Source: Methanobacterium sp. (lineage in GTDB: Archaea; Methanobacteriota; Methanobacteria; Methanobacteriales; Methanobacteriaceae). Taken from it: 40,624 nucleotides of DNA. Below are positions 16,364-24,539 of the stretch, piece after piece. Below the pieces are notes generated by a model. It did no database searches, was not told where the DNA came from, and worked only from the letters and a program-made list of their open reading frames with translations. A program made the position numbers and the translations under genes. The stretch spans positions 1 to 40,624 of the forward strand of contig JAVSLW010000019.1 in NCBI GenBank assembly GCA_039666455.1, given 5' to 3'. Positions within the stretch are counted from its first letter, which is position 1; the number at the start of each line of letters is the position of its first letter.

Positions 16364-17131
16364 TTACCCAATGTATCTTAAATCTTCTTCGCCGGGAGCT
16401 ATATGCATTCTTTCAGCCATTTCTCGCTCCATTTGCTGGGCTCTGGATATCATTTTCCTTGTTTCTTCAGCTCTTTCTTCTAATTTTACAATATCTATTT
16501 CTATACCAAGTATTTCCATTAAAACTTTTAAAACTGCTTTTGATGCTTCAGCATCTATGAAATACCCTGGTGTTTCGCCCATAAGACATACTCCATTCAC
16601 GCCTCGAAGCATTCCCATTCCTAAAAGAAGCCCTGAAGCCCCTATTATACCACCATCAGCGGATCTAAGAGTTACATCATGTTCTTTTAACATTTCAGCA
16701 AGCTCTATTGATGTAGCAGCACCTAAAACTCTTGATTTTTCCACAGGCTGTCCTGTTCCGAGACCACCAAGTGTGAACATCTTTTTAACGCCATGTTTTT
16801 CTACTAAATCAAGTATTATACCACATACTTCATGTTGACCTTCAGGACTTAATCCCTGAGTATTTCCAACAAGTATTATATAATCTTGCCCATTGTTACC
16901 TTTAAGCGCGTAGAATTCATTCTTCATTGGTTCAATAGTCCCATCTTCGTTTACAAAGACTTGTGGTGGAAATGATGGCGAGTATAGCTCTGCAAACTTT
17001 TTTGCGTCAAGTTCATGAATAATGTGTTCTGCAACTAATTTCCCAACATGACCGATTCCAGGAAGCGCCTCTATGAATACTGGTTCTTTAAGATCCACTT
17101 CTTCTATCATCTTAATATAACTTTTATCCAT
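16364..17131 (-). CDS. PAC2-family protein (proteasome assembly chaperone-like)
   Basis: A 255-residue member of the PAC2 superfamily. It is more typical than the one at 11719: FIEALPGIGHVGKLVAEHIIHEL, YSPSFPPQVFVNEDG, YIILVGNTQGLSPEGQHE, the FTLGGLGTG block, GIIGASGLLLGMGMLRGVNGVCLMGETPGY, and a charged coiled-coil tail. GGTGAT lies 3 nt before the ATG and contains the nop10 stop codon, so translation is coupled. This gene closes the conserved archaeal unit L44e-S27e-aIF2alpha-Nop10-PAC2. That order ties it to the translation/RNP operon, and the family name to proteasome assembly; the actual role is not settled. Confidence 0.88.
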   Translation of the reverse strand: MDKSYIKMIEEVDLKEPVFIEALPGIGHVGKLVAEHIIHELDAKKFAELYSPSFPPQVFVNEDGTIEPMKNEFYALKGNNGQDYIILVGNTQGLSPEGQHEVCGIILDLVEKHGVKKMFTLGGLGTGQPVEKSRVLGAATSIELAEMLKEHDVTLRSADGGIIGASGLLLGMGMLRGVNGVCLMGETPGYFIDAEASKAVLKVLMEILGIEIDIVKLEERAEETRKMISRAQQMEREMAERMHIAPGEEDLRYIG

Positions 17132-17135
17132 CTAA

Positions 17136-17312
17136 TCACCCCTTATTTTTTTTTAACAATTGTTTTTTAAGTATTCTTCTATATTTCCCATATTTATCTT
17201 CAGGAGAATACCGGGGTGGATATACTACTCCCACTTCTCCCTTGCAGTAAGGACATTCATTTTTAAGTGTATATACTTTACAGGACTTACACTTTTTCAT
17301 TTTCATTTTCAT
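17136..17312 (-). CDS. nop10: H/ACA ribonucleoprotein protein Nop10
   Basis: A short gene (58 codons). Nop10 joins Cbf5, Gar1 and L7Ae in H/ACA RNPs that guide pseudouridylation. The sequence starts MKMKMKKCKSCKVYTLKNECPYCK, a C-x2-C...C-x2-C zinc ribbon, and continues VVYPPRYSPEDKYGKYRR, the conserved linker and helix that bind Cbf5. Its basic tail RILKKQLLKKNKG is typical. Of three in-frame ATGs the first is preferred because GGT lies 6 nt upstream. It sits between aIF2alpha and PAC2, exactly the place expected in archaea. Confidence 0.92.
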   Translation of the reverse strand: MKMKMKKCKSCKVYTLKNECPYCKGEVGVVYPPRYSPEDKYGKYRRILKKQLLKKNKG

Positions 17313-17342
17313 TAAAAGACCTGCAGCTGTTTAACTAAGAAT

Positions 17343-18128
17343 TCATGCTTTTTCAAGCTCGCGCTGGAATTCTCCTTCGCCACCTTCTTTTAAAACAGTT
17401 TCAATGCTTTTTTTGGCTGCTTCTTTCATTAAATTTTCTGCTGTAATGTAATCAGAGGATTTAACTATTAGTCTGTATCTTGGAGCTCCAACACATTGAA
17501 CTGAAATGCTTTCATCTTCTACAGCACTAAGTGCATTTTTTATCACTTCAACACCATTTGGTGCATATGATTTTAAGTCAACATATCCAGTTATTTGAAC
17601 TTCAGGAGGAGTTATATTCTTTTTAGCAACTTCAGTAATGGTTTCTGCCCATTTATCATTGATACCATGATTTATAAGTGCTTTTTCACCTTCTTCTGCA
17701 GCTGTTTCAAATGCCTCATAAAGATCTCCGAATTCTTCCAGGATTTTATATCCAATTTCTTCATATGCGGCATCAAGGTCTTTTCCTATTGTTTTTGCAG
17801 TTATTTCAAGGAGTTTCTCTGCCTTCTGTTCTATTTTCCATTGCTGGATCTTTCTTGTCCTTTGATCTTCCCTTATTCTTTTTAAGGAAACATCTACATG
17901 TCCTTTTTTTGGGTTTACCCTTAAAACTCTTGCCACAATTTTCTGGTTTTCACGAACATAGTCTCTGATGTTTTTTACCCATCCAGAGGATACTTCAGAA
18001 ATGTGAATAAAAGCTTCTTTTCCTTCATATTCTTCAAGAGAGGCAAATGCACCATACCCCAAAACCTTATGGACTGTTCCTACTACCAGATCACCTTCGT
18101 CTGGCCACTCTTTTCTCATTCTTACCAT
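17343..18128 (-). CDS. eif2a: Translation initiation factor aIF2, alpha subunit
   Basis: The alpha subunit of the heterotrimer that brings Met-tRNAi to the ribosome. The 261-residue protein has the three expected parts: an N-terminal S1 OB domain (EGDLVVGTVHKVLGYGAFASLEEYEGKEAFIHISEVSSGWVKNIRDYV... RVNPKKGHVDVSLKRI, residues ~10-85), a helical middle domain (~90-175) and a C-terminal alpha/beta domain (~180-255, VEVIKNALSAVEDESISVQCVGAPRYRL). GGTG precedes the ATG by 5 nt. It stands after S27e (23-nt gap) and before nop10 in the translation operon. Confidence 0.95.
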   Translation of the reverse strand: MVRMRKEWPDEGDLVVGTVHKVLGYGAFASLEEYEGKEAFIHISEVSSGWVKNIRDYVRENQKIVARVLRVNPKKGHVDVSLKRIREDQRTRKIQQWKIEQKAEKLLEITAKTIGKDLDAAYEEIGYKILEEFGDLYEAFETAAEEGEKALINHGINDKWAETITEVAKKNITPPEVQITGYVDLKSYAPNGVEVIKNALSAVEDESISVQCVGAPRYRLIVKSSDYITAENLMKEAAKKSIETVLKEGGEGEFQRELEKA

Positions 18129-18151
18129 TAGAACACCTGAATTAATTGTCC

Positions 18152-18337
18152 TTAATCAAGGACTTCAACAATCTGAGCCGCTATCAGAGACTTCCCGCCT
18201 TTAGGTTTTACCAGTGTTTTTCCACAGATTATGCACTGAACATTTGATGCAGCATGATCAAATACTGTTTGCTTGTTTCCACAGTCCAAACATTTTACTT
18301 TTAAAAAATTACCTTTATGATCTCCTGTAACTACCAT
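18152..18337 (-). CDS. rps27e: Ribosomal protein S27e
   Basis: A 61-residue zinc-ribbon protein of the small subunit. The four cysteines are in KCLDCGNKQTVFDHAASNVQCIICGKTL, the standard S27e finger, and the end KSLIAAQIVEVLD is conserved. The ATG at 18335-18337 is used since GGTGAT lies 4 nt before it; a GTG inside that site is in frame but unlikely. It follows L44e with a 9-nt gap, as in most archaea. Confidence 0.95.
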   Translation of the reverse strand: MVVTGDHKGNFLKVKCLDCGNKQTVFDHAASNVQCIICGKTLVKPKGGKSLIAAQIVEVLD

Positions 18338-18346
18338 TAAAATCAC

Positions 18347-18625
18347 CTAACTTACAAATTCCACTTTTCCAGCCCTAAATGAAGATCTTTTTATGTGAGA
18401 TTTTCCACATTCTTTACATTTGTACCTTAAATCCAGTTTTTTAACTGGTTTGTTTCCAGATGGAAGTGGCCTTGGATAACCTCTATATCCACTGGTGACA
18501 CGCCTAAACTGACGCTGCCCCCATTTAAGTTCGCTGGCTTTCCTTCTTTTTGATTCGAATACTTCGTGAGCAGTATGTTTTTTGCAACTTGGGCAATATG
18601 TTCTTCTTTCTTTTGGAATTTTCAT
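18347..18625 (-). CDS. rpl44e: Ribosomal protein L44e
   Basis: A large-subunit protein of 92 residues with a zinc finger made of RRTYCPSCKKHTAHEVFESK at the start and YKCKECGKSHIKRSSFRAGKVEF at the end. In between is the basic KWGQRQFRRVTSGYRGYPRPLP segment that contacts 23S rRNA. The ATG at 18623-18625 follows GAGGTGAT at 4-nt spacing and gives the family's normal length. It is the first gene of the L44e-S27e-aIF2alpha-Nop10-PAC2 unit. Confidence 0.95.
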   Translation of the reverse strand: MKIPKERRTYCPSCKKHTAHEVFESKRRKASELKWGQRQFRRVTSGYRGYPRPLPSGNKPVKKLDLRYKCKECGKSHIKRSSFRAGKVEFVS

Positions 18626-18660
18626 TATAATCACCTCATTTATGAAAATGAACAAAATTT

Positions 18661-18671
18661 ATTATATTTAA
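18661..18671 (-). promoter_or_regulatory. TATA box for the L44e operon
   Basis: On the minus strand TTAAATATAAT ends about 36 nt before the L44e start codon. This would give a short leader that includes GAGGTGAT. The ~190-nt gap up to the GINS gene has nothing else recognisable. Confidence 0.45.
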
Positions 18672-18847
18672 CTCATCTAAAAGTTTAACAAATATTAACT
18701 TTATTTATTTTTAACAGCTTATTTATATGTTTGGATAAAGATTTTGGATGAAACTCAAATTATCAAATTATTAGATCTTCTTTAATACAGGAACTATAAA
18801 GTTAATGGGTGCTCTTTAGTTTGGACTGGACAGTAAAAATGGTTTAA

Positions 18848-19672
18848 TTATTTATAAGCTATTTTCTCATGTTTTTTTATGAATCTGCCCTTCTTATTCT
18901 TTATAATTATCTGTGCATTTGCTTCAGGCATTGAAACAATATCTTGAGGTAACAAAGGCCCATAAATTTCTCTATCAACTCCAATAATAGGGGGAAGCTC
19001 TTCCAGGACTATTAAAGTCTTTATTTGACTTTTTTTATCATCATGGGGTTTTGATGTTTCTGTTATTTCTCTTTCTTCAAGCTCTGGAATTTCATATGTC
19101 TGATAGCTTTCTATATCATGATCTATTCCTGTAGGAACCTTCTTATTTTTATTTTCCTTAAGATCAGATCTAATTTTTGATTCGGAGCCACCATGCACCT
19201 CTTTTTCCACTTTTGAAGGGAATAATTTAGATCTTTTAACTTTAAACTTACTTAAAGGACTGACAATCTCTTTTCTGTACTTTGAAAAGGATTTAACAAC
19301 AGAATAATACAGATTCTCCTCTTCAGGAGTCATGTTTTGAGGAGGAGGTGGAGGAGAATCAGCGCCATTATTAGAAGAATTTTCGTTGAATAATCTCCGA
19401 GATTTCTGTATGTTAAGAAGTGCACTCTCGATTATTTTGTGTTCACGCCTTTCACATATCTCTGCTGCAATTCTTCGAGTATCGCGATGCAGATAAGAAT
19501 AAAAAGAGAGAGGATTATCACCTATTTCTTTTATAAGTTTATTCAGGTAACTATAAACATCGCTGTAGAAATTATCTCCAACATCAGCTAATCCACTTAT
19601 GTTCCGCTCTTTTTTTTGGATTTCTCTTAGTCTCTGGAAAAATTCATCCAACCTTAATTCCTCACTTTTCAA
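18848..19672 (-). CDS. GINS complex subunit, Gins51/Sld5-like
   Basis: GINS bridges MCM and the replisome (CMG-like complex). The 274-residue protein has the helical A domain first (residues ~1-175, with SYLNKLIKEIGDNPLSFYSYLHRDTRRIAAEICERREHKII) interrupted by a loop holding five prolines in a row (107-111). A charged linker rich in Glu/Lys follows, then the small B domain at the end (~215-274, TLIVLEELPPIIGVDREIYGPLLPQDIVSMPEANAQIIIKNKKGRFI). A-then-B order is the Gins51 (Sld5/Psf1) type. The start is TTG at 19670-19672 behind GGTTAA. It lies 46 nt after PCNA, a common archaeal pairing that supports a replication role. Confidence 0.85.
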   Translation of the reverse strand: MKSEELRLDEFFQRLREIQKKERNISGLADVGDNFYSDVYSYLNKLIKEIGDNPLSFYSYLHRDTRRIAAEICERREHKIIESALLNIQKSRRLFNENSSNNGADSPPPPPQNMTPEEENLYYSVVKSFSKYRKEIVSPLSKFKVKRSKLFPSKVEKEVHGGSESKIRSDLKENKNKKVPTGIDHDIESYQTYEIPELEEREITETSKPHDDKKSQIKTLIVLEELPPIIGVDREIYGPLLPQDIVSMPEANAQIIIKNKKGRFIKKHEKIAYK

Positions 19673-19718
19673 ATTAACCTGAACAAACCATTTTCATTAA
19701 ATAAAAAAAATATTAAGT

Positions 19719-20453
19719 CTATTCTTCAGTTTCTACACGTGGTGCTAAAAGGAAACTTAATTCTCCTTCATCTGAAATCATTTTAAGTGAAAGACTAAGC
19801 GGCATGTCGCTTCCAAGCTTTAAAAGAACTGTATCAGAGAATTTATCTGCCTTAAGCATTTCTTTAATCTTTTCAAGTGAAAAAACAGATTTTGCGTTTG
19901 TATCTATTTTTTCTCCGTGAAGATATTCTATCTTTGCATCTCCAAACTCACCTTCTGCCTCTGCAATAAATTTATCTGCATCTACAGTGAATGCAACCTT
20001 ATCTGAAACTATTTCAATGTCCTGCACTGAATTTTTAAGAAGGGCGAACGGAACTTCGAATTCTGTTGGATATTCAAGATCTGGAGGGCTGGGTGCTTCA
20101 TATTCTATGTCTATAAGCCTTATTTTAAACCTGCGGCGGGCATCACCCTCAAATATAACAATAAGGTTTCCTTCATCTGTCCTGAGTTCAACAATATCAT
20201 CGCTTCTGGCCCTTTTTAGCACTTTCATAAGTTCTTCAGTGTCAACATTGATTCTTTGAGGTTCATCAACTACAAATTCATCAAATAGTGCAGGTTTAAG
20301 TTCAAGATGGACAAATGTGATGTGTGATCTATCCAGTGCGTCCAATCTCAAGCCTTCGCTGTCTGTCTGTATCTGCACTTCATCCACTATGGAAGAGATA
20401 GCATCGAAACTTGTTTTTAAGATGTTCGAATCGCCCAGTACTGCTTTAAACAT
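19719..20453 (-). CDS. pcn: DNA polymerase sliding clamp (PCNA)
   Basis: The 244-residue clamp monomer, which forms a homotrimeric ring that tethers polymerase, ligase and FEN1. Diagnostic stretches are SFDAISSIVDEVQIQTDSEGLRLDALDRSHITFVHLEL, FKIRLIDIEYEAPSPP (inter-domain region) and the C-terminal GELSFLLAPRVETEE, part of the PIP-box pocket. The ATG at 20451-20453 is used because GGAGGGTG lies a few bases upstream; the GTG inside that site is not the start. Closely followed by the GINS gene. Confidence 0.97.
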   Translation of the reverse strand: MFKAVLGDSNILKTSFDAISSIVDEVQIQTDSEGLRLDALDRSHITFVHLELKPALFDEFVVDEPQRINVDTEELMKVLKRARSDDIVELRTDEGNLIVIFEGDARRRFKIRLIDIEYEAPSPPDLEYPTEFEVPFALLKNSVQDIEIVSDKVAFTVDADKFIAEAEGEFGDAKIEYLHGEKIDTNAKSVFSLEKIKEMLKADKFSDTVLLKLGSDMPLSLSLKMISDEGELSFLLAPRVETEE

Positions 20454-20520
20454 TTCCACCCTCCAAATTAAGAATTATTTTTTTATCTTATTTATCTATT
20501 ATTTTTATATATTTATCCTT

Positions 20521-21045
20521 TTATCTATTATTTTTTGTAGAGTCAGAAGATTTTTTATCATATGATTCTATATTATTATCTATTCTTTCAAAAAACGATT
20601 TTCCAAGAAATTTGTATGCAAAACTACAAGCTATCAAAACTATACCTGTTAAAATTAAAAATACTGAAAATACTTCCCTTTCCCCAAATACCACGTTGTC
20701 TGCAATCCTATATGCTGGCTCTGTAATCATTGCTATGCCGAATATGATCAGTAAAATACCTGTAAAAGTACCTGTGCACATTAATATTTCATTTTTCCTA
20801 GATTTGATATTTTTAACTCTTTCTGGACCCAAAAAATCGCTTATCATTGGAAATCCATGAGGTTCGTGCTCTTCCTTTTTATCCGCGGATTTAGAATTTT
20901 CAGGCTCATTTGAATCCTTATTTTCCAGTCCATGTTCAGATCCTTGAGTAAAATTAAACTTTTTTAGGAATCTATATACTATGGATTTATCCGACTTTTC
21001 GTCATCTTCTTTTTCAGAATTTTCCGTGTCTGAATTCTCTTTCAT
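20521..21045 (-). CDS. Two-helix membrane protein with charged N-terminal domain
   Basis: Unrecognised, 174 residues. The N-terminal ~80 residues are strongly charged and probably disordered (many Glu, Asp, Lys, Ser). Two membrane helices follow: LMCTGTFTGILLIIFGIAMI (~97-116) and FSVFLILTGIVLIACSFAYKF (~130-150). A short hydrophilic tail ends the protein. GAGGG lies 7 nt before the ATG. It stands between TFS (26-nt gap) and PCNA (67-nt gap) in the same direction, so it may share their transcript without sharing their function. Confidence 0.6.
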   Translation of the reverse strand: MKENSDTENSEKEDDEKSDKSIVYRFLKKFNFTQGSEHGLENKDSNEPENSKSADKKEEHEPHGFPMISDFLGPERVKNIKSRKNEILMCTGTFTGILLIIFGIAMITEPAYRIADNVVFGEREVFSVFLILTGIVLIACSFAYKFLGKSFFERIDNNIESYDKKSSDSTKNNR

Positions 21046-21071
21046 GTAAATGCCCTCTTTATAGATTATTG

Positions 21072-21386
21072 CTAATCGTATTCACGCCATGTTTGCCCGC
21101 ATTTTGTACATCTTAAAAATCTTGTTTCAGATTCATCTGCCCTTCTTGTCTGCTGAAGCCACCAGTATGCCTCTTTATTGCCGCATTTTGGGCAGATTGC
21201 GCGTGTAGTTGGCAGGGTTTTTACGTCATCTCCCTTAACAATTACGTTTTCATTTGCTTTAACTTTTTGTGAAACCTCATACTTACTTTTTTCTTCAGGG
21301 GTTATATCTTTCATATATCCACATCTACATTTAAAGCAGTTATTTTTAGGAAACATTACAGTTCCGCATTTTGGACAAAATTCCAT
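21072..21386 (-). CDS. tfs: Transcription elongation factor TFS
   Basis: The archaeal cleavage factor (TFIIS/RPB9-like, 104 residues) that rescues backtracked RNA polymerase. The N-terminal zinc ribbon (FCPKCGTVMFPKNNCFKCRCGY) is followed by a linker and the C-terminal TFIIS-type ribbon (ICPKCGNKEAYWWLQQTRRADESETRFLRCTKCGQTWREYD). The acidic pair in RRADE, which stimulates RNA cleavage, is intact, so it should be active. GGAGG lies 6 nt before the ATG. It lies in the run of information-processing genes between Nudix and PCNA. Confidence 0.95.
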   Translation of the reverse strand: MEFCPKCGTVMFPKNNCFKCRCGYMKDITPEEKSKYEVSQKVKANENVIVKGDDVKTLPTTRAICPKCGNKEAYWWLQQTRRADESETRFLRCTKCGQTWREYD

Positions 21387-21449
21387 TTAAGTCCTCCGAG
21401 TTTGATATTAATTTTAACGAATTTCATTAATTTATGAAAATCAATGATG

Positions 21450-21881
21450 TTATTTATATTGATTCTTTATTTTATTTTTCATCAGTCTAAAAGCATCTTT
21501 AAGGATTAAATCATGATCAAATGCAAGTTTTAATTTTAAAGCCTCTTCTTTTTTAATGCAGCAAATATCAGAAGCATCAGTATCAGCCTTTAATTCTCCA
21601 CCAGTTATTACAGCAAGATAGCATATTGTAACGGTGTGTCCTCGCGGATCTCTATCTGGATTTGAATATACGCCCACAATCCCCTGTAACTCAATTTCAA
21701 GACAAGTTTCTTCTTTAACTTCTCTTAAGATTGCAGATTCTACTGTTTCACCATATTCAACAAAGCCTCCTGGAAGCGCCCATGAATTTTTATAGGGACT
21801 TTTTTTCCGCTTTATTAAAATTATAGAATCGTTTTCACAGGTTATTACCGCATCAACGGTTAATGAAGGTGTTTTATACAT
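21450..21881 (-). CDS. Nudix hydrolase (ADP-ribose pyrophosphatase-like)
   Basis: A 143-residue Nudix protein. The box G-x5-E-x7-REVKEET is complete (GGFVEYGETVESAILREVKEETCLEI), so it should hydrolyse a nucleoside diphosphate linked to another group. SRVYSNPDRDPRGHTV-like spacing after the box (here GVYSNPDRDPRGHTVTICYLAV) is common in ADP-ribose pyrophosphatases of methanogens, which suggests but does not prove that substrate. The ATG at 21879-21881 is chosen since AGGA precedes it by 5 nt; an ATG four codons earlier overlaps that site. Located between DUF99 and TFS. Confidence 0.85.
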   Translation of the reverse strand: MYKTPSLTVDAVITCENDSIILIKRKKSPYKNSWALPGGFVEYGETVESAILREVKEETCLEIELQGIVGVYSNPDRDPRGHTVTICYLAVITGGELKADTDASDICCIKKEEALKLKLAFDHDLILKDAFRLMKNKIKNQYK

Positions 21882-21902
21882 TAAATTCCTCATGAACTAT
21901 AT

Positions 21903-22499
21903 TCAGGCACTGCCTTTAGACTCTCCAGTTTCTATGCCGGCAGCTATTAGATGTGCAACCCGTACTGGCTCAGGTATAGCACTTCTGGTGGCTGAAATTG
22001 CTACAATTTCCTCTGCATCCTTCAGATCAATGCCGCATATTTGAATATAAATAGGTTCCTTATTTTTGATTTTATAAACCTTTCCTGCATCTAACACGAA
22101 TTCCCACCGTTTTTCATGGTCTTCAAATCTCATAAGTGCCTTTTTTATTCTTTCAAAGTTTGGAAACTTCCGCATTATAACAATTACAGGTATTTCTGTT
22201 TTATTAAAAACTTCCTTTATATTAACAAGATTGAAACCTCCAAAAGTAATTCCATCAAGCATTATTACCCCAATCTGGTCTTTATGCCGACTTTTATTTA
22301 CCATCTGGATGATATTTTCGGTTGAATCTTTTCCATCACCTGTAATATAAGTTCTTAAAACTCCATCAAGCCATGTACCTCCTCTAAAAACCGTGCCAAT
22401 TAACATAACTCTTTTTTTGGTGTGGGGAGGAAATGGTGCGTCGTCAATCCCTAAAATTCTTATTTCTGACTTGATTTTCCGGAATCTTTTGTTCTTCAT
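21903..22499 (-). CDS. DUF99 / UPF0215 family protein
   Basis: 198 residues matching the archaeal DUF99 family: IRILGIDDAPFPP at the start, VMLIGTVFRGGTWLDGVLRTYITGDGKDST, IGVIMLDGITFGGFNLVNI, and the closing EPVRVAHLIAAGIETGESKG. The fold is related to endonuclease V, with the first aspartates (GIDDAPF, MLDGITF) in equivalent places. No activity is established to my knowledge. It lies between rpoL (13-nt gap) and the Nudix gene, in a block of transcription and RNA genes. Confidence 0.85.
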   Translation of the reverse strand: MKNKRFRKIKSEIRILGIDDAPFPPHTKKRVMLIGTVFRGGTWLDGVLRTYITGDGKDSTENIIQMVNKSRHKDQIGVIMLDGITFGGFNLVNIKEVFNKTEIPVIVIMRKFPNFERIKKALMRFEDHEKRWEFVLDAGKVYKIKNKEPIYIQICGIDLKDAEEIVAISATRSAIPEPVRVAHLIAAGIETGESKGSA

Positions 22500-22512
22500 C
22501 TTAAAATAAATG

Positions 22513-22776
22513 CTATTTTTTAGAAGTTTCTATTAAACCTTTAAACTCGTCGCACTGTTTTTTTATGGTTTCTGCTGCTTTTTTAAGGGATTTTTTCGGG
22601 TTTTTAGCTTTAATGTACAGTACTGGTTCTCCTACAATAGGATGGTCAATACTGTATGCTGCAGATTCCACGTCTTTATCTTCCATTAAAGTTTTTCTAA
22701 GTGCATTGCATAATGTGTGGGTTTCCCCAGTAATTTCTATTTCCAGTTCATTTTTTGTATCTTTTATAACCTTCAT
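22513..22776 (-). CDS. rpoL: RNA polymerase subunit Rpo11 (L)
   Basis: An 87-residue homologue of Rpb11 and the alpha N-terminal domain; it pairs with Rpo3 to nucleate RNA polymerase assembly. The alpha-like motif is clear: ELEIEITGETHTLCNALRKTLMEDKDVESAAYSIDHPIVGEPVLYIK, followed by the C-terminal helix. The ATG at 22774-22776 follows GAGGG closely and begins one base after the csl4 stop, so translation is coupled. A longer frame into the csl4 gene exists but has no separate support. Confidence 0.93.
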   Translation of the reverse strand: MKVIKDTKNELEIEITGETHTLCNALRKTLMEDKDVESAAYSIDHPIVGEPVLYIKAKNPKKSLKKAAETIKKQCDEFKGLIETSKK

Positions 22777-22777
22777 C

Positions 22778-23347
22778 TTATCCCTCATAATGTGAAGAAA
22801 GTTTTCTTTTCTCTCTTTTCTCGCAGTTTTCGCAGTAAACTTCATTTTTGCCTGTTTTTATCATGAAATGTCTGCATCTTGTGCACATTGCCTTTAAAAC
22901 TCCCAGTTCATCTTCGGTAGTGCTAAGATCAACGTTGTCAAGACCAAAAATCTTTATAACCTTTGCTTCAACTAAATCACCTATTCTAAACGCTTCAGTT
23001 AGTTTAGAAAGGTATCCTTTCTGTGCCTGGGAGATGTGGATCCCCCCTGTAAATGAAGTTACCAGATCTCTATCATCATTTTTAATTTTATCTATTTTCA
23101 CCGAAGCTCTCTGACTTCTTACTTCCAAAACTTCCCCTACTACTATTTTACCCACTTCTAAAGACGGAGGAGTGCCTGTTTTTGGAACTATTGATATTTC
23201 CTTATTTCTATCATTGATGGATACAGTTCCAACCACCAGCGATTTAATTTTCCCTTCCTCTTCATAGGTCCATTTTGATGGGACAAATTCTTCACTGACT
23301 CCTAAAATGTCACCAGGTAAAACAAAGTCTCCAGATTTGGCTTTCAT
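22778..23347 (-). CDS. csl4: Exosome RNA-binding subunit Csl4
   Basis: The 189-residue Csl4 caps the archaeal exosome (Rrp41/Rrp42) and recruits RNA and DnaG. Domains in order: N-terminal beta domain (GDFVLPGDILGVSEEFVPS... GTVSIN), S1 domain (VVGEVLEVRSQRASVKI... GDLVEAKVIKIFGLDNVDLST, ~65-150), and a C-terminal zinc ribbon (MCTRCRHFMIKTGKNEVYCENCEKREKRKLS). GAGGTGA precedes the ATG. The ~180-nt AT-rich gap upstream separates it from dph2 and probably holds its promoter. The rpoL gene follows immediately. Confidence 0.94.
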   Translation of the reverse strand: MKAKSGDFVLPGDILGVSEEFVPSKWTYEEEGKIKSLVVGTVSINDRNKEISIVPKTGTPPSLEVGKIVVGEVLEVRSQRASVKIDKIKNDDRDLVTSFTGGIHISQAQKGYLSKLTEAFRIGDLVEAKVIKIFGLDNVDLSTTEDELGVLKAMCTRCRHFMIKTGKNEVYCENCEKREKRKLSSHYEG

Positions 23348-23526
23348 TAATTCACCTCAATTAAAACAAAAAACTATATAAATTGCTTTCCATTATTTAA
23401 TTTTTTCATTTTAAAAAATATTGATTTTATATTATATTTTAATTAATTAAAAGTTTTATTTATAGTATTGTTCAATTTTCTTTATACTCTTTTTATAACA
23501 CCTTCTATTTTTGCAAGGTTTGACTT

Positions 23527-24519
23527 TTAAATGTGTTCAATTTCATCTATTTTATAGTCTTCCCATTTTCTAATATCCAGAACTATTTCCAGTTCCTTAG
23601 GAGTTAAAAGGGGCTTTTTATACATATTTGCATCGTCTATGGCCACTCTTGGACATGCAGTTACAACAAAAGCATCTAATTTCAGATAAGGAAGTAAAAG
23701 ATCCGGGGAAATATTATCCATCATTATTATAAATGCATCATTCCCTTTTTTATTTATTAAATTCTTTAATTTTTTAGCTAGATCAGGCCGGGATTGGCCT
23801 TTTTTTGAGGATAATATTATTCCAAATTTTTCTGCTTCCTTTGCCTTTGTTATCTTTGCAAATCTAATTCTAAGTATTCTATCTGTAAATTCATCAATAT
23901 TTCTTACTTCATTCATATAAGGATCTGCAATGATAACTGGTTTTTCTGCAAATAGTTTAATGCCTAAAGAATGAAAATTACCGCTTCCAACATATAAAAA
24001 GGCATCTGCATCAATATCTTTAATTGCAGAGAAATTACAGCCCAAAACTTGACCTTCATTTGTTCCAGCACCTTTTTTTGTTATAACTTCTTTACCATTT
24101 TCTACTAAAAATTCTTTAATGTCTGACAGCATGTTTAAATGCTGGATCGTAGTTACAAGACCAATTTTTCGGTAATTTTCAAGTTCTGCAAGCGCATCCT
24201 CAACTACTTTCATTACATCTATCCGGGAGTAGGCTTCAATAAAAAGAACAGGAACTCTGTGGTCAACTGGAAATTCTGTATGTCCAAAATGAACAATCAG
24301 GTCAACAAGACCTTCCATATGTGTATCTGAAACATCACATGCACCATAACATGGATCCCCAGATATTAGGACTATTGCATCTGTTTCTTTTTCTATTTTT
24401 TCTGCTACCTGTGTAGCATGAATTTTAAGGCCTTCAGGAAATTGAATTCCAACAACACCTGCATTCATTCCTTTTATTTTTTCTATGACCTCATCAAGCT
24501 TAAAATCGTAATTTAACAT
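23527..24519 (-). CDS. dph2: Diphthamide synthesis radical enzyme Dph2
   Basis: Archaeal Dph2 starts diphthamide formation by transferring the 3-amino-3-carboxypropyl group of SAM to a histidine on elongation factor 2. It uses an unusual [4Fe-4S] cluster bound by three widely spaced cysteines. All three are present at C57 (DPCYGACD), C161 (LGCNFSAI) and C289 (TACPRVAIDD), so the protein (330 residues) should be active. The N-terminal GIQFPEGLKIHA is conserved. The end is normal. It follows hpt by 20 nt and probably shares its transcript. Confidence 0.93.
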   Translation of the reverse strand: MLNYDFKLDEVIEKIKGMNAGVVGIQFPEGLKIHATQVAEKIEKETDAIVLISGDPCYGACDVSDTHMEGLVDLIVHFGHTEFPVDHRVPVLFIEAYSRIDVMKVVEDALAELENYRKIGLVTTIQHLNMLSDIKEFLVENGKEVITKKGAGTNEGQVLGCNFSAIKDIDADAFLYVGSGNFHSLGIKLFAEKPVIIADPYMNEVRNIDEFTDRILRIRFAKITKAKEAEKFGIILSSKKGQSRPDLAKKLKNLINKKGNDAFIIMMDNISPDLLLPYLKLDAFVVTACPRVAIDDANMYKKPLLTPKELEIVLDIRKWEDYKIDEIEHI

Positions 24520-24539
24520 TATATCCCTAAATTGGAACT

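Noticed and set aside
16371..16838. 155-codon + strand frame opposite the PAC2 gene
   Set aside because: A Pro/Ser-rich shadow of the PAC2 gene, which has clear family motifs on the minus strand.
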